From contig JAERTF010000047.1 of the NCBI GenBank assembly GCA_016845105.1, forward strand, positions 62,001 to 126,000: DNA of 64,000 nucleotides, read 5' to 3'. Each line of letters starts with the position of its first letter. The first letter of the stretch is position 1. Shown here piece after piece: positions 1 through 8,361 of this stretch. The notes under the pieces are model-generated. The model was not told the origin of the DNA and did no database searches. It worked only from the letters and a program-made list of their open reading frames with translations. This DNA is from Bacteroidota bacterium. GTDB lineage: Bacteria; Bacteroidota; Bacteroidia; Bacteroidales; F082. Both the position numbers and the translations under genes were made by a program.

Positions 1-66
1 ATCTTTATTACATGCACTTAGTCCTACAACTGCTATTGTGCTTAATATCATTACCCAAGTTTTCAT
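1..66 (-). CDS. Lipoprotein, N-terminus only (runs off the window)
   Basis: Reading the minus strand from the ATG at 66 gives 22 codons, beginning MKTWVMILSTIAVVGLSACN. This is a short hydrophobic signal peptide ending in a lipobox (LSAC) with the lipidated Cys at residue 19. The product is therefore a lipoprotein whose body lies outside the window. Its function cannot be told. The start is supported by the MK-hydrophobic-LSAC layout. Confidence 0.6.
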   Translation of the reverse strand, partial: MKTWVMILSTIAVVGLSACNKD

Positions 67-399
67 GTTTATATATTTTATTGATTAATAATACAAATAA
101 ACTACGATTCTGAAGTCAAAACAAAATAAATCAATGTTTAGGTGGATTTTGTCAATGAAAAGCTAGAATAGTTATTTTATTGTTTTGTCTTTCTTAAAAA
201 AAAATTCTACACGACAGGATGATGTTTTGAAGAATCAGAAAATCCATTTCAGGAAATAAGACATAAAGTGAATCCTCAGTTGCCATGGACAACAAACAGT
301 AAGAAAAGAATAGCACGAAAAAAGACCAGGAAATCAAAAAAACTTTCGTTAATTGATCCCCTGGTCTCATCCAAAAACCAAATTATTCTAAAACCTATA
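67..399. other. Intergenic region with one terminator
   Basis: This 333-base gap lies between the truncated lipoprotein gene and the end of the CotH-like gene. It contains the terminator hairpin listed separately and AT-rich sequence that presumably carries the lipoprotein promoter. A 60-codon plus-strand frame crosses it (268-450), but it runs through the terminator into the CotH gene and has an unconvincing lysine-rich product, so I do not call it a gene. Confidence 0.5.
318..366 (-). terminator. Rho-independent terminator of the CotH-like gene
   Basis: A 7-bp GC-rich stem (GACCAGG at 324-330 against CCTGGTC at 360-366) is extended by ATCAA/TTGAT pairing. In the minus-strand transcript it is followed by a run of six U (318-323). 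It lies about 35 bases after the stop codon of the CotH-like gene. Confidence 0.7.
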
Positions 400-2676
400 T
401 TATTTAACAATCATCTTTTTTACAATGGTTGCTCCATCCACATTAAGTGAATAGAAATATAATCCACTTTTAACATTACTTGCATCCCAGTTATAAGAGT
501 GCTTATTAGCAGCCAACTCGGCATCTACAATAGTTGCAATATTTTCACCAACCAAGTTTTGCACAGTTAATACAACCCTGCTATTTTCTTTAATTACAAA
601 ATCAATATTTGTTACCCCATCAAATGGGTTTGGATAGTTTTGTTTCAACACTATTGTATTCGTTCTGGTTTCTAGCTCATCAAATATTGTTAGAATATTA
701 CTGTTTTCATAGCCAAATGTTGGTAGCATTTGGGTGAAGTCACCAACTCCATTTAAATACCTACCAGTTGTGGTATCTGGTTTTTGCTGTAAATAGTTAA
801 CCTGATCGATAAGTCCAAGGCTTGGATTCGACAGTAATATTGCTTCTCCGGAAGCAGACAATTTAAAATTTGCATGTAATCCATCCTGATCTTCATCCTT
901 ATCAGCCCATACAATTAGATAACCTCCTGCATCGATAATAGTATCAGGAAACACCCATTGATCGGGCTCACTTGCATCATCTGTAAGGTAATAACCACCT
1001 AATGACACTTCAGTATCACTATTATTATAAAACTCGATCCAATCATCAAATTCACCATCCTGATCTGCCACAGCATTTTCATTATCAGCCATAAATTCAT
1101 TGATAACCAAATCGCTGGTTATGCTTATATCGTAAAATTCATATTCTGCCCTAACCGGAGAAAAAGCAACAGCATCAGTATTTTCTGCATATATATAATA
1201 CTGGATATCGGTTGACCCGGCAATCAAGGATACACCATATTTACCATCACCTGCTTGTCCATCATTATGATTACCATCGTCGTACATAACTGTTTTTTCA
1301 AAAATGCCATGGGTATTCGACCTATGTGCAAGATAAACATCAACGGTGTTAGTAAGGTCTGCTGTAAACCAAACCTCTGTCAAAGGTGATACATTTTCAG
1401 GTTGGTGAGCAACGTTAGCTATTTCGGGTGAGTCGTATTGAAAATCAGATAGTGTCTGAATATAATTAGTTCGGGTATCCATTAATTGAACTATACCAAT
1501 AATTGACTGTGGTCCACCTCCAACTTGATTATATAAATTACTAGTAAAATTAGAGTATGTGTAAAATTTATTTTGATCAGCTTGTACATCCGCATCTATA
1601 ATATCCTGAATTTCCAACGCTCTGGTTTCATATAAACCATTTGCAAAATTCTCCTCCAAAATAGTCCTCATATGAGCAACGTACATTTTTCGATATGTAT
1701 CATTTGTAAGGATTTTGCTAATTATTGGATATTCGCTTTCGTTTAGGTTGGTAAAAGGGCTAAACTGTTGTAATTGATTTGTCCCCATTGGTCCAAGGGA
1801 TTGATGAAAAGTAAAAACACCAAAACTTTCATTCAAATCCCAAGGGATCGGATTAAATCTTCCATTATCGTCTTTATATAGATAATAGTTTTGTGGGTTG
1901 TTAATTGGGCCATCAAGGTTTACCAGCAAGTTAGAAAATGCCAAAAACCAAAGATGTCTGTCAGTATTTAACGACTCATCAACATCTGTATTATTATTGT
2001 TTAATATGGCAAGAAAGTCTATTAGTTCATCCCAACCATAGTCAGATTTCATATCATAATAATTTGCATAACTAGCCGAATCTTCACCATAGTATTCCCA
2101 AACTCCACCTGTTGGAGGACCTCCACTACTAGTAAGTTCACCTTTTACACGAGTGTTTTCATCACTACCAATATGAGTACGCATAAAAAATTTATCTACA
2201 CTTTGATCACTTGTATATAATCCCAAATGAGTTCCATTGATATATACATTTGTGAAATTAGCCTGGCTTGCTGGAAAGTATTTCCTTGCTATTTCATACG
2301 CCAATACTTCTCTTACAAAACTTGGGTCCTTATAAACATTTGCAAGCTTAAGTGTACCATAACCATCCATTGTTTGGTCATCAATAATGTGATCCAACTT
2401 AATGTTCAAAGGATTCTTTACCTGGTTAGCATTGTAAGTACTGTTACCCTTATACCTAATTCCTGCACTGTCAAATACCTGTCCATTTATGGAAACTGTA
2501 CCCACAAGCCTTTCTTCATCCCCTGCAGCATAATACTGATCTAAGATCTGATCCCAATTTGATTCCAAAAAGGTAATTTCAACTGTATTGATTGTGTTTA
2601 TGTCGTAAAAATCTTGGCTAGTTACATCGGTTAGCAGAGCTAAACAGAAAATAATTAATGTTAGGTGTTTTCTCAT
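400..2676 (-). CDS. T9SS-exported CotH-kinase family protein with lamin-tail domain
   Basis: The 758-residue protein has a signal peptide (about 1-20, ending DVTSQ), a CotH-type domain (about 25-400), a lamin-tail domain (about 525-660, starting LVINEFMADN) and a C-terminal T9SS type A sorting domain (last 85 residues, with NYPNPF and a final IVKKMIVK). CotH-family features include the early RYKGNST segment, LKLANVYKDPSFVREVL, and NLDGPINNPQNYYLY followed by PWDLNESFG. Family members are atypical protein kinases (spore-coat CotH) or surface proteins; here the sorting domain predicts export and attachment to or release from the outer surface. It is transcribed alone and followed by a clear terminator. 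Substrate and kinase activity are unknown. Confidence 0.85.
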   Translation of the reverse strand: MRKHLTLIIFCLALLTDVTSQDFYDINTINTVEITFLESNWDQILDQYYAAGDEERLVGTVSINGQVFDSAGIRYKGNSTYNANQVKNPLNIKLDHIIDDQTMDGYGTLKLANVYKDPSFVREVLAYEIARKYFPASQANFTNVYINGTHLGLYTSDQSVDKFFMRTHIGSDENTRVKGELTSSGGPPTGGVWEYYGEDSASYANYYDMKSDYGWDELIDFLAILNNNNTDVDESLNTDRHLWFLAFSNLLVNLDGPINNPQNYYLYKDDNGRFNPIPWDLNESFGVFTFHQSLGPMGTNQLQQFSPFTNLNESEYPIISKILTNDTYRKMYVAHMRTILEENFANGLYETRALEIQDIIDADVQADQNKFYTYSNFTSNLYNQVGGGPQSIIGIVQLMDTRTNYIQTLSDFQYDSPEIANVAHQPENVSPLTEVWFTADLTNTVDVYLAHRSNTHGIFEKTVMYDDGNHNDGQAGDGKYGVSLIAGSTDIQYYIYAENTDAVAFSPVRAEYEFYDISITSDLVINEFMADNENAVADQDGEFDDWIEFYNNSDTEVSLGGYYLTDDASEPDQWVFPDTIIDAGGYLIVWADKDEDQDGLHANFKLSASGEAILLSNPSLGLIDQVNYLQQKPDTTTGRYLNGVGDFTQMLPTFGYENSNILTIFDELETRTNTIVLKQNYPNPFDGVTNIDFVIKENSRVVLTVQNLVGENIATIVDAELAANKHSYNWDASNVKSGLYFYSLNVDGATIVKKMIVK

Positions 2677-2811
2677 GTCAAATAAATTATTTATTATCTA
2701 ATGCAAAAAAACAGCATTAGCATTAGTAACTAAAATAAAATCAACGTTTGTTGTGATTCTATCAACAAAAGACTTACCTACATCAATTTATGGCATATGG
2801 TCTTAAACAAA

Positions 2812-3022
2812 TTAATTTGCGGAATTTCGATCCGGCTCAAAAGCTTTTCGCCTGTATACTTTTTCATATGCATGACATGAAGGACAAATTCCATGCTCAA
2901 TTTTTTTTACAAACAAAAAATCTATTCCTCTTTGTTTTTTTCTGGGCTGTTTTACATACCTGACAATTTTTACAATTCTAAGCCAATTTTATATCTTTTT
3001 CCGAAGTCTTGGAGACTTCCAT
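2812..3022 (-). pseudogene. Possible decayed zinc-ribbon gene remnant
   Basis: The minus strand between the LruC and CotH-like genes reads as a short Cys-rich protein only if two defects are bridged. From an ATG at 3022 the frame meets a TAG after 14 codons, continues with a CxxCxxC segment (NCKNCQVCKTAQ), and must then skip one base in an A8 run (T8 at 2901-2908 on the plus strand). After that it gives KIEHGICPSCHAYEKVYR and stops at 2812. The HGICPxC end resembles the tail of some PAS/response-regulator proteins (CxxCxx...SHGICPDC). This may be a remnant of such a gene, or coincidence. The rest of the 451-base gap holds only the LruC terminator. Confidence 0.3.
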
Positions 3023-3078
3023 TGGATAGATATTAGGATCACAGAATACAATTAACTTATATGACAAATTAATCCAAA

Positions 3079-3109
3079 AAAAAATGGCCTCAAGATGAAG
3101 CCATTTTTT
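3079..3109 (-). terminator. Terminator of the LruC operon
   Basis: A TGGC/GCCA stem core (3085-3088 with 3100-3103) is flanked by A6/T6 pairing. In the minus-strand transcript it ends in a long U run. It starts about 20 bases after the stop of the LruC gene. Confidence 0.7.
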
Positions 3110-3127
3110 AACGTTTAACTAATTTTA

Positions 3128-5344
3128 TTATGGTATTACATATATATTTCCTGTATTACGGTAACCATTAATATCTTTATACCAGTCTGGAAATGAATTT
3201 CCACTGCTTGTTGCCCATTCAACAAACTTTAAATGTGTAGAAATGATATTTGCTTTTTCCACAGGATAATCAAAACTTTCGTAAATATTTATTGCCCATG
3301 GCAGGTTGTTTTCTGTTTTATAATATTTACCTTCAGTGGCATCACTGTCATCATGCTCTGATCCAAATAATGATTGATTAGCCAAATCTGTTGGTTCATA
3401 ATCAGGAAGGTGAACCTCGATTCCCCTATCTTGATTTACAATTAGAAATGGATTAAAGTTAGATATGCTCAAATCAGAACTTGTGTAAGTATCAGATGGG
3501 AAAGTAATTGTAATTGTAATTGTAACCGGAGTCATATATGTTCCGCCTGGTGTGGTATTAACACCGGTTTCACCCGCTGGAGGTACTATTTCGTTGTAAT
3601 CATTATCAAACACAATAATCGTTGGTTTTGATTGTCCATCTTCAACACCATTACCTGCAAGAGTAATGTAACTTTCTGTTATGGAGGATCCGGAAACACT
3701 GATTGCTGATTGGTCTATGGCATCTGATAATTGGAATCCAAATCCATTTTCCAACCCAGCTCCAAAAGCTTTAATTACAAATGTGCCAATTACTTCATTA
3801 ATATAATTAGATGAGTTTGTTGTTATCTCAAATTTATAATCCAATACCAGATCATTAAAGTCATAATCACCTTTACCTGGCCATAAATCTTCAAATGCAA
3901 GCGTACCAAATCCTGTGGCAGGGAAATTATTAACAACAGGAATGGTTTCAGTAATAAGAACTGACACATCATCAGTGTTATTATTTAAATCAGGATCAAA
4001 TGTAGAGCTACTAGCTGTAGCAGTATTTACAATAGTACCAGTAAAACTACTTGAAGTTTCAACTGCTAAAGTGAGTGTAGCTGAAGCTCCATCTACCATA
4101 TCACCAATTGTCCAAGTAGAAGCATTCCATGCTCCAATGGATGGGTTACTACCAACAATAGTTAGATTAGACGGAATAACATCAGTTATTTCAACACTTT
4201 CTGAAGTTGTTGGACCATTATTGGTAACAGTTAATGTGTAAACAAAACTCTGACCCTGTTCAACTTCGGTTTCAGATGATGTTTTAAGTATTTCTAAGTC
4301 TGCTTCAACAACAGTAACAGTAACCATAGCAACATCACAATCTGATGTACCGGTTAAACAAATTTGATAGTTAAAGGTATATACACCACCGGGAGTTCCT
4401 GAATTTACAGATACTTCCCCTGTTGAAGTATTAAAAACAATACCTGAAGGAACAGTACTTATAGCACTAATTGTTACATCTCCTGCTACAATTGGATTAC
4501 CATCATAAATATCATTATCCAACACACTACTAATTGCAACACCACCTGGCACACTGCTTATCATTGGACTAACGTCATCGATGGCCAATGGCAATGGGTT
4601 TTGAATAACTACAGGATCGGTGAACTCTCCACCTTCCTGACCAAATTGAACAGAGTAATATCTAACGCTATTTTTTGCTGTTTGACCCAAAGCAAATGTA
4701 ATTTCATTATTTGCATTTTCAAAATTTGCCATCCATGAAGCTTTGTTTTCAAATGTTACTCCACTTAAGCTATAATCTATACCAAGAAATCTAGTTCTTC
4801 CAGTAATGGGATTAGTGCTTATGGTTAATTGGCATAGGCTACTTGTCTCATAACTTGTATAACCCCCTACCTCTTCGTATTCTCGGTTACTTCCGTTACC
4901 GTCAACATCTACACCTGTCATCCAATAATTATATAAGAAAACAGGCAAGTCATCGTCTGTATTAAAAAACTGAAGTTTATAAACTAGATATCCGCCACCA
5001 TTATTATTATCAGATCCTAACCTTGGTTGAAACCTGTGCTGTTCTCCGGTTATTGCATCATCATCAAAATCCACAATAAATATATCTTGCATTTCTTCCA
5101 AAGTAAGCAATCCGTATATGGTTTTTCCTTCAATGGTAGCAAGGTTATCGTATCTGTGTATGGAGCCTTCGGCTTTTCCACTCTGACCTGCATTATAAAC
5201 AATTGAGCGATTCGCATTTGTGAAGCTCATTGGGTTATACTGAAGGTTTATTACGTATGATTGACCAAATGTTGATGATGTAAAAGCCATCACTATCGCC
5301 AGAATACTTGTAATTAGAAAGGTGTTTTTTATAAGTGTTTTCAT
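3128..5344 (-). CDS. Secreted DUF11 / LruC-domain protein
   Basis: This 738-residue protein has a signal peptide (1-27). Its N-terminal region (about 30-235) is of unknown family. A cadherin-like or tandem-95-like Ig segment (about 250-345, AIDDVSP...VLDNDIYDG) and a DUF11 repeat (about 347-460, with ILKTSSETEVEQGQSFVYTL and DPDLNNNTDD) follow. The C-terminal half is an LruC domain (about 475-738), recognised by FEDLWPGKGDYDFNDLVLDY and the later VDRGIEVHLPDYEPTD-like stretch (here QDRGIEVHLPDYEPTD). LruC domains are common in secreted Bacteroidota proteins of unknown role. There is no T9SS sorting domain. It lies 11 bases behind a small lipoprotein gene and probably shares its transcript. 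Confidence 0.8.
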   Translation of the reverse strand: MKTLIKNTFLITSILAIVMAFTSSTFGQSYVINLQYNPMSFTNANRSIVYNAGQSGKAEGSIHRYDNLATIEGKTIYGLLTLEEMQDIFIVDFDDDAITGEQHRFQPRLGSDNNNGGGYLVYKLQFFNTDDDLPVFLYNYWMTGVDVDGNGSNREYEEVGGYTSYETSSLCQLTISTNPITGRTRFLGIDYSLSGVTFENKASWMANFENANNEITFALGQTAKNSVRYYSVQFGQEGGEFTDPVVIQNPLPLAIDDVSPMISSVPGGVAISSVLDNDIYDGNPIVAGDVTISAISTVPSGIVFNTSTGEVSVNSGTPGGVYTFNYQICLTGTSDCDVAMVTVTVVEADLEILKTSSETEVEQGQSFVYTLTVTNNGPTTSESVEITDVIPSNLTIVGSNPSIGAWNASTWTIGDMVDGASATLTLAVETSSSFTGTIVNTATASSSTFDPDLNNNTDDVSVLITETIPVVNNFPATGFGTLAFEDLWPGKGDYDFNDLVLDYKFEITTNSSNYINEVIGTFVIKAFGAGLENGFGFQLSDAIDQSAISVSGSSITESYITLAGNGVEDGQSKPTIIVFDNDYNEIVPPAGETGVNTTPGGTYMTPVTITITITFPSDTYTSSDLSISNFNPFLIVNQDRGIEVHLPDYEPTDLANQSLFGSEHDDSDATEGKYYKTENNLPWAINIYESFDYPVEKANIISTHLKFVEWATSSGNSFPDWYKDINGYRNTGNIYVIP

Positions 5345-5355
5345 AGCTCTGGTTT

Positions 5356-5721
5356 TTATAAGTTAAATTGATGTGATATCGATCCATTGCTTAATTCAAA
5401 ACTTATTTTCTGACCCATATAGATGAGGTGAATAGTAGTTTCATAAGCTGGAACTGTGAATTTGCCAGAGTACGTTTCATTCATCTGAAGAAACACTTTC
5501 TGATACACGGTACCATCATCAGATACAATTTTCATGATACTATTTGCGTATCCTGTTACTGATACAGGAATTTCTTTGAATGTCTTCCAATCAAAACTTG
5601 ATGGAAAAACAATTTCCTCAATTGAGGTCTCCTCGGATATAATAGGTTCAGCAGTGTCTTTTTTACAAGATGTTAAAACCAACACTCCAGAGATAAATAT
5701 TAATAAGATTATTCGATTCAT
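5356..5721 (-). CDS. Small lipoprotein, partner of the LruC protein
   Basis: This is a 121-residue lipoprotein with signal peptide and lipobox (VLTSC, Cys19). The mature part contains FDWKTFKEIPVSV and a GKFTVPAYETTIHLIY segment. That pattern (FDxKTxxEIxVxV followed by G.F.VP) resembles, from memory, the N-terminal beta-sandwich at the start of many LruC proteins. Here it would be a separate protein encoded just upstream of the LruC gene, as if a usual fusion were split. The 11-base spacing argues for co-transcription. The likely location is the periplasmic or outer face of a membrane. The function is not known. Confidence 0.65.
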   Translation of the reverse strand: MNRIILLIFISGVLVLTSCKKDTAEPIISEETSIEEIVFPSSFDWKTFKEIPVSVTGYANSIMKIVSDDGTVYQKVFLQMNETYSGKFTVPAYETTIHLIYMGQKISFELSNGSISHQFNL

Positions 5722-5924
5722 AGCGATAAAATTAAACGTTCATTAATTTTTTACAAATAGAATACCGCAATTTTTATAATGCTCGTATACAGCACCTTAC
5801 CAAACTAAATAATTAATCAAGCGATAACGATTATTCCCGCTTACGTACACAATTCCAAAAATGAGACTAGAGTTGTATTGTTCAAGAAATCATGTTATTA
5901 AGTGTTAAAAATAATATCTATACT

Positions 5925-5953
5925 AAAAAGGCTGACGAATTGCCAGCCTTTTT
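5925..5953 (-). terminator. Rho-independent terminator after the 85-residue gene
   Basis: This is a perfect 10-bp stem (AAAAAGGCTG at 5925-5934 with CAGCCTTTTT at 5944-5953) and a 9-base loop. It gives a U tract in the minus-strand transcript just downstream of the small gene's stop. Confidence 0.8.
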
Positions 5954-5970
5954 CTTTACAGTTATAATAC

Positions 5971-6228
5971 TTATTTAACCATGAATTTTTCCAGATTAGT
6001 AATGATCTTCTTATTAACTTTTCTTGGATACTTCGCTTTGAATGCCTTTAACTCATTCATAGCTAATTCACCATATTGGTATAACCCAACTGGGTTTTTA
6101 TCATAATCATAGCTTCCGATACAGTATTCTAATTTTGATTTTATCTGCTTCTGGTTTTCGTTGTTTAGCTTTGTAAAAGTTTGTACAGCATCTTCACAAG
6201 CGTTTCTAAATTTTTCTGTGTTTGTCAT
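5971..6228 (-). CDS. Small soluble protein of unknown function
   Basis: This is an 85-residue, Lys-rich, probably all-helical cytosolic protein without signal peptide or membrane segment. It begins MTNTEKFRNACEDAV and has a central YDYDKNPVGLYQYGELA stretch. It is monocistronic, with a good terminator downstream and a -7 element of Bacteroidota type upstream (CAAAAATA at 6269-6276, which is TATTTTTG on the coding strand). Promoter, frame and terminator together make it a real gene. I do not recognise a family. Confidence 0.65.
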   Translation of the reverse strand: MTNTEKFRNACEDAVQTFTKLNNENQKQIKSKLEYCIGSYDYDKNPVGLYQYGELAMNELKAFKAKYPRKVNKKIITNLEKFMVK

Positions 6229-6398
6229 AGTCTTGTATTATTTACTAAATCTAAAATTTAAGAACCTGCAAAAATAAAACTGATTTGAAAAGACAGTAAA
6301 TAATAGTGTTAACACTGTGTTAAATATTGAATACAAGTCATGAAAATAATAGTAAAAAAAATGATGTTGCGATCGATTGCAATACGCAACATAATTAA

Positions 6399-7577
6399 TT
6401 ATTCAAGTAGTTTTAGCTTTTTCGCAACAATATCTAACGAGAAGCCATGTATAATCATTGAGCTGATAACAACTACTACAGTTATATTAAATATAAGTTC
6501 TGCGTTAGGAACTCCCATGGTTAAAGGAACAAGTGCAAAAACAATTGGGGTTGCCCCCTTTATTCCAATCCAAGAAACAAATAATTGTTTATTAAAAGGT
6601 TGCCTAAAGGGCAAATAACTGATTATTACCGAAATGGGGCGCGCAAAGATGAATAAAAACAAGGTTGGCAGCCATGCGAATTTAAATGCATTAAACAACA
6701 TATCCGGAAATATTTGTAGCCCAAGTATTACAAACATAAGAGCTTGTGCTAACCATGATATTGTGGCAAAAAACCTTTGGCTTGTTTGCCTGTATTTAAA
6801 ATCAGTATTTCCTAACATTAAACCCAACACAAATGATGCAACCAATATATTTCCATTAATTAAATCTGCACCAATGGTTGTAACCAACAACATTGCCAAT
6901 AAAAATATCGGTTTTAGGTTCTCTTCCTTAAAATTAATCCTTTTGAATAACTGTTTTAATAACAATGCAATGCCAAATGCTACTCCACCACCAACAAGCA
7001 ATTGCTGGAAAAAATAAAGAATATATGTTGACACACCACCATCCCCTTGATTTGTAAGAATCATACAAAACATTAATGTCATAATCATGGCAATGGGATC
7101 GTTGGTAGCAGACTCGAACTCTAGAACCTTGTCGGTATTATATTTAAGTTTAAGTTTTTTGGTTTCAAGAATATTAAAAGTTGCTGCGGCATCGGTTGAA
7201 GAAATAATCGCTCCCAGTAATAATCCTTCAATTAGGGTTAATGGTGTTACATAACTCACAAAAACACCTACCAAACCAGTTGTTAATAAAACTCCAAAAT
7301 TCGATATAACCAAACCTTCACCCAGAACAGGCTTAATTTTTGAAAAAGGCGTTTGAAATCCTCCGGTAAAAATAATTATGCTAAGCGCAAATTGACTAAC
7401 AAACTCTGTTTGTTCAGGAAAATCAAACGCAGGAATAGTACCACCATTACCAATAAACAATCCAGCGAATATAAAAATAAGCGCCGCCGGAACTCCATAA
7501 GTCTTTGCGGGATTATATATTATAACTGCAAAGGCAATTAATGAACTTATTAGAATTACTATTACATCAATTTCCAT
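6399..7577 (-). CDS. Cation/proton antiporter, NhaP2-like membrane domain
   Basis: This 392-residue protein has about 11-12 membrane segments of the Na+/H+ exchanger fold (CPA family). Motifs closest to the K+/H+ antiporter NhaP2 are IFAGLFIGNGG (35-46), the SSTDAAATF stretch (126-134) and ESATNDP (155-161), whose Asp is expected to bind the ion. It would exchange K+ or Na+ for protons at the inner membrane. It ends soon after the last membrane segment and lacks the C-terminal cytoplasmic TrkA_C-type regulatory part of E. coli NhaP2, so it is a minimal version. It is probably transcribed alone. The substrate is not certain. Confidence 0.85.
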   Translation of the reverse strand: MEIDVIVILISSLIAFAVIIYNPAKTYGVPAALIFIFAGLFIGNGGTIPAFDFPEQTEFVSQFALSIIIFTGGFQTPFSKIKPVLGEGLVISNFGVLLTTGLVGVFVSYVTPLTLIEGLLLGAIISSTDAAATFNILETKKLKLKYNTDKVLEFESATNDPIAMIMTLMFCMILTNQGDGGVSTYILYFFQQLLVGGGVAFGIALLLKQLFKRINFKEENLKPIFLLAMLLVTTIGADLINGNILVASFVLGLMLGNTDFKYRQTSQRFFATISWLAQALMFVILGLQIFPDMLFNAFKFAWLPTLFLFIFARPISVIISYLPFRQPFNKQLFVSWIGIKGATPIVFALVPLTMGVPNAELIFNITVVVVISSMIIHGFSLDIVAKKLKLLE

Positions 7578-7637
7578 ATCACATTAATCAGCAAGTTTTA
7601 ATAATAGTTGTTTTGATAATTGTTTTCCTAAAAAGCC

Positions 7638-8294
7638 CTAAAACCTAAATCCAAGGGTTAAGAATAATTGGTAGGGCTTCGATTGAATATCATTTTTAAA
7701 CATATCGGTAAACCCATAGTTTAACCCTGCTTCAAGAAATAAAAAAGCAGCATCTACCCCAATTCCACCTTGTCCGAACATCATGAAACTATTAATATTA
7801 TCCATAGTAATATCAATATCATTATTACCAACTCCCAATGCAAATGTTGGAACAGCACTCACAAAAACACGTAATCCAACAATTCGACTCGTAATAGATA
7901 ACACATTAATCCCAAGAGTTATTGGCACATCCACACTTCTAACACTAAAGGCTCCATCAAGAATATTTGATGGGCTGGATGGTTTTGACAAATCATTCAA
8001 ATTATATACTGGATTGCTATACCTGGCACCTGCTTCCCAATAAAAAAATCTACCTCTTTTATAAGCTGCTCCTAGAATAAAACCCGGAGAAATTACAGAT
8101 TGATATTGCTCAGAATTAATGCTCATTTCACTAACATTTAATCCGGCAAACACATTAAACTCATCTCTTCTTTTTCTATCCTTTTTTTCTTTTTTTGCTT
8201 TCTCATTTTGTGGAGCAGCCTGAAGGCTATCAGATTGTGCAATCATTACACATGAGTAGATCAAAACAAAAATACTAAGTATAAATTTTTTCAT
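7638..8294 (-). CDS. Outer-membrane beta-barrel protein
   Basis: The 218-residue protein has a signal peptide (1-19, ending CVMIAQ), a short charged linker (EKAKKEKKDRKRRDE, about 31-45) and a barrel of alternating hydrophobic/polar strands ending in Phe (LFLTLGFRF), the usual outer-membrane barrel C-terminus. It resembles the small porin-like barrels abundant in Bacteroidota (PorT/OmpW-sized). No ligand can be proposed. It has its own promoter (8312-8343), which gives a leader of only about 11 bases. The downstream antiporter is 60 bases away and may be read from the same transcript. Confidence 0.75.
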   Translation of the reverse strand: MKKFILSIFVLIYSCVMIAQSDSLQAAPQNEKAKKEKKDRKRRDEFNVFAGLNVSEMSINSEQYQSVISPGFILGAAYKRGRFFYWEAGARYSNPVYNLNDLSKPSSPSNILDGAFSVRSVDVPITLGINVLSITSRIVGLRVFVSAVPTFALGVGNNDIDITMDNINSFMMFGQGGIGVDAAFLFLEAGLNYGFTDMFKNDIQSKPYQLFLTLGFRF

Positions 8295-8311
8295 GATTCA
8301 ATAATTAAATC

Positions 8312-8343
8312 CAAATATATGTACAAAAATGATATTATGTCAA
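8312..8343 (-). promoter_or_regulatory. Bacteroidota-type promoter of the barrel gene
   Basis: On the coding strand there is TTG (8341-8343), a 21-base spacer and TATATTTG (8312-8319). This matches the primary sigma consensus of this phylum (TTTG, 19-21 bases, TAnnTTTG). Transcription should start near 8305, about 11 bases before the ATG at 8294. Confidence 0.6.
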
Positions 8344-8361
8344 TAAAAGCCCATTTCAGAA

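Noticed and set aside
268-450. 60-codon plus-strand frame
   Set aside because: It runs through the terminator hairpin into the CotH-like gene and has a lysine-rich product without a recognisable feature.
2820-2840. tRNA-like TTCGATCC sequence
   Set aside because: No acceptor, anticodon or D-arm pairing can be built around it; it lies in the pseudogene-like stretch.
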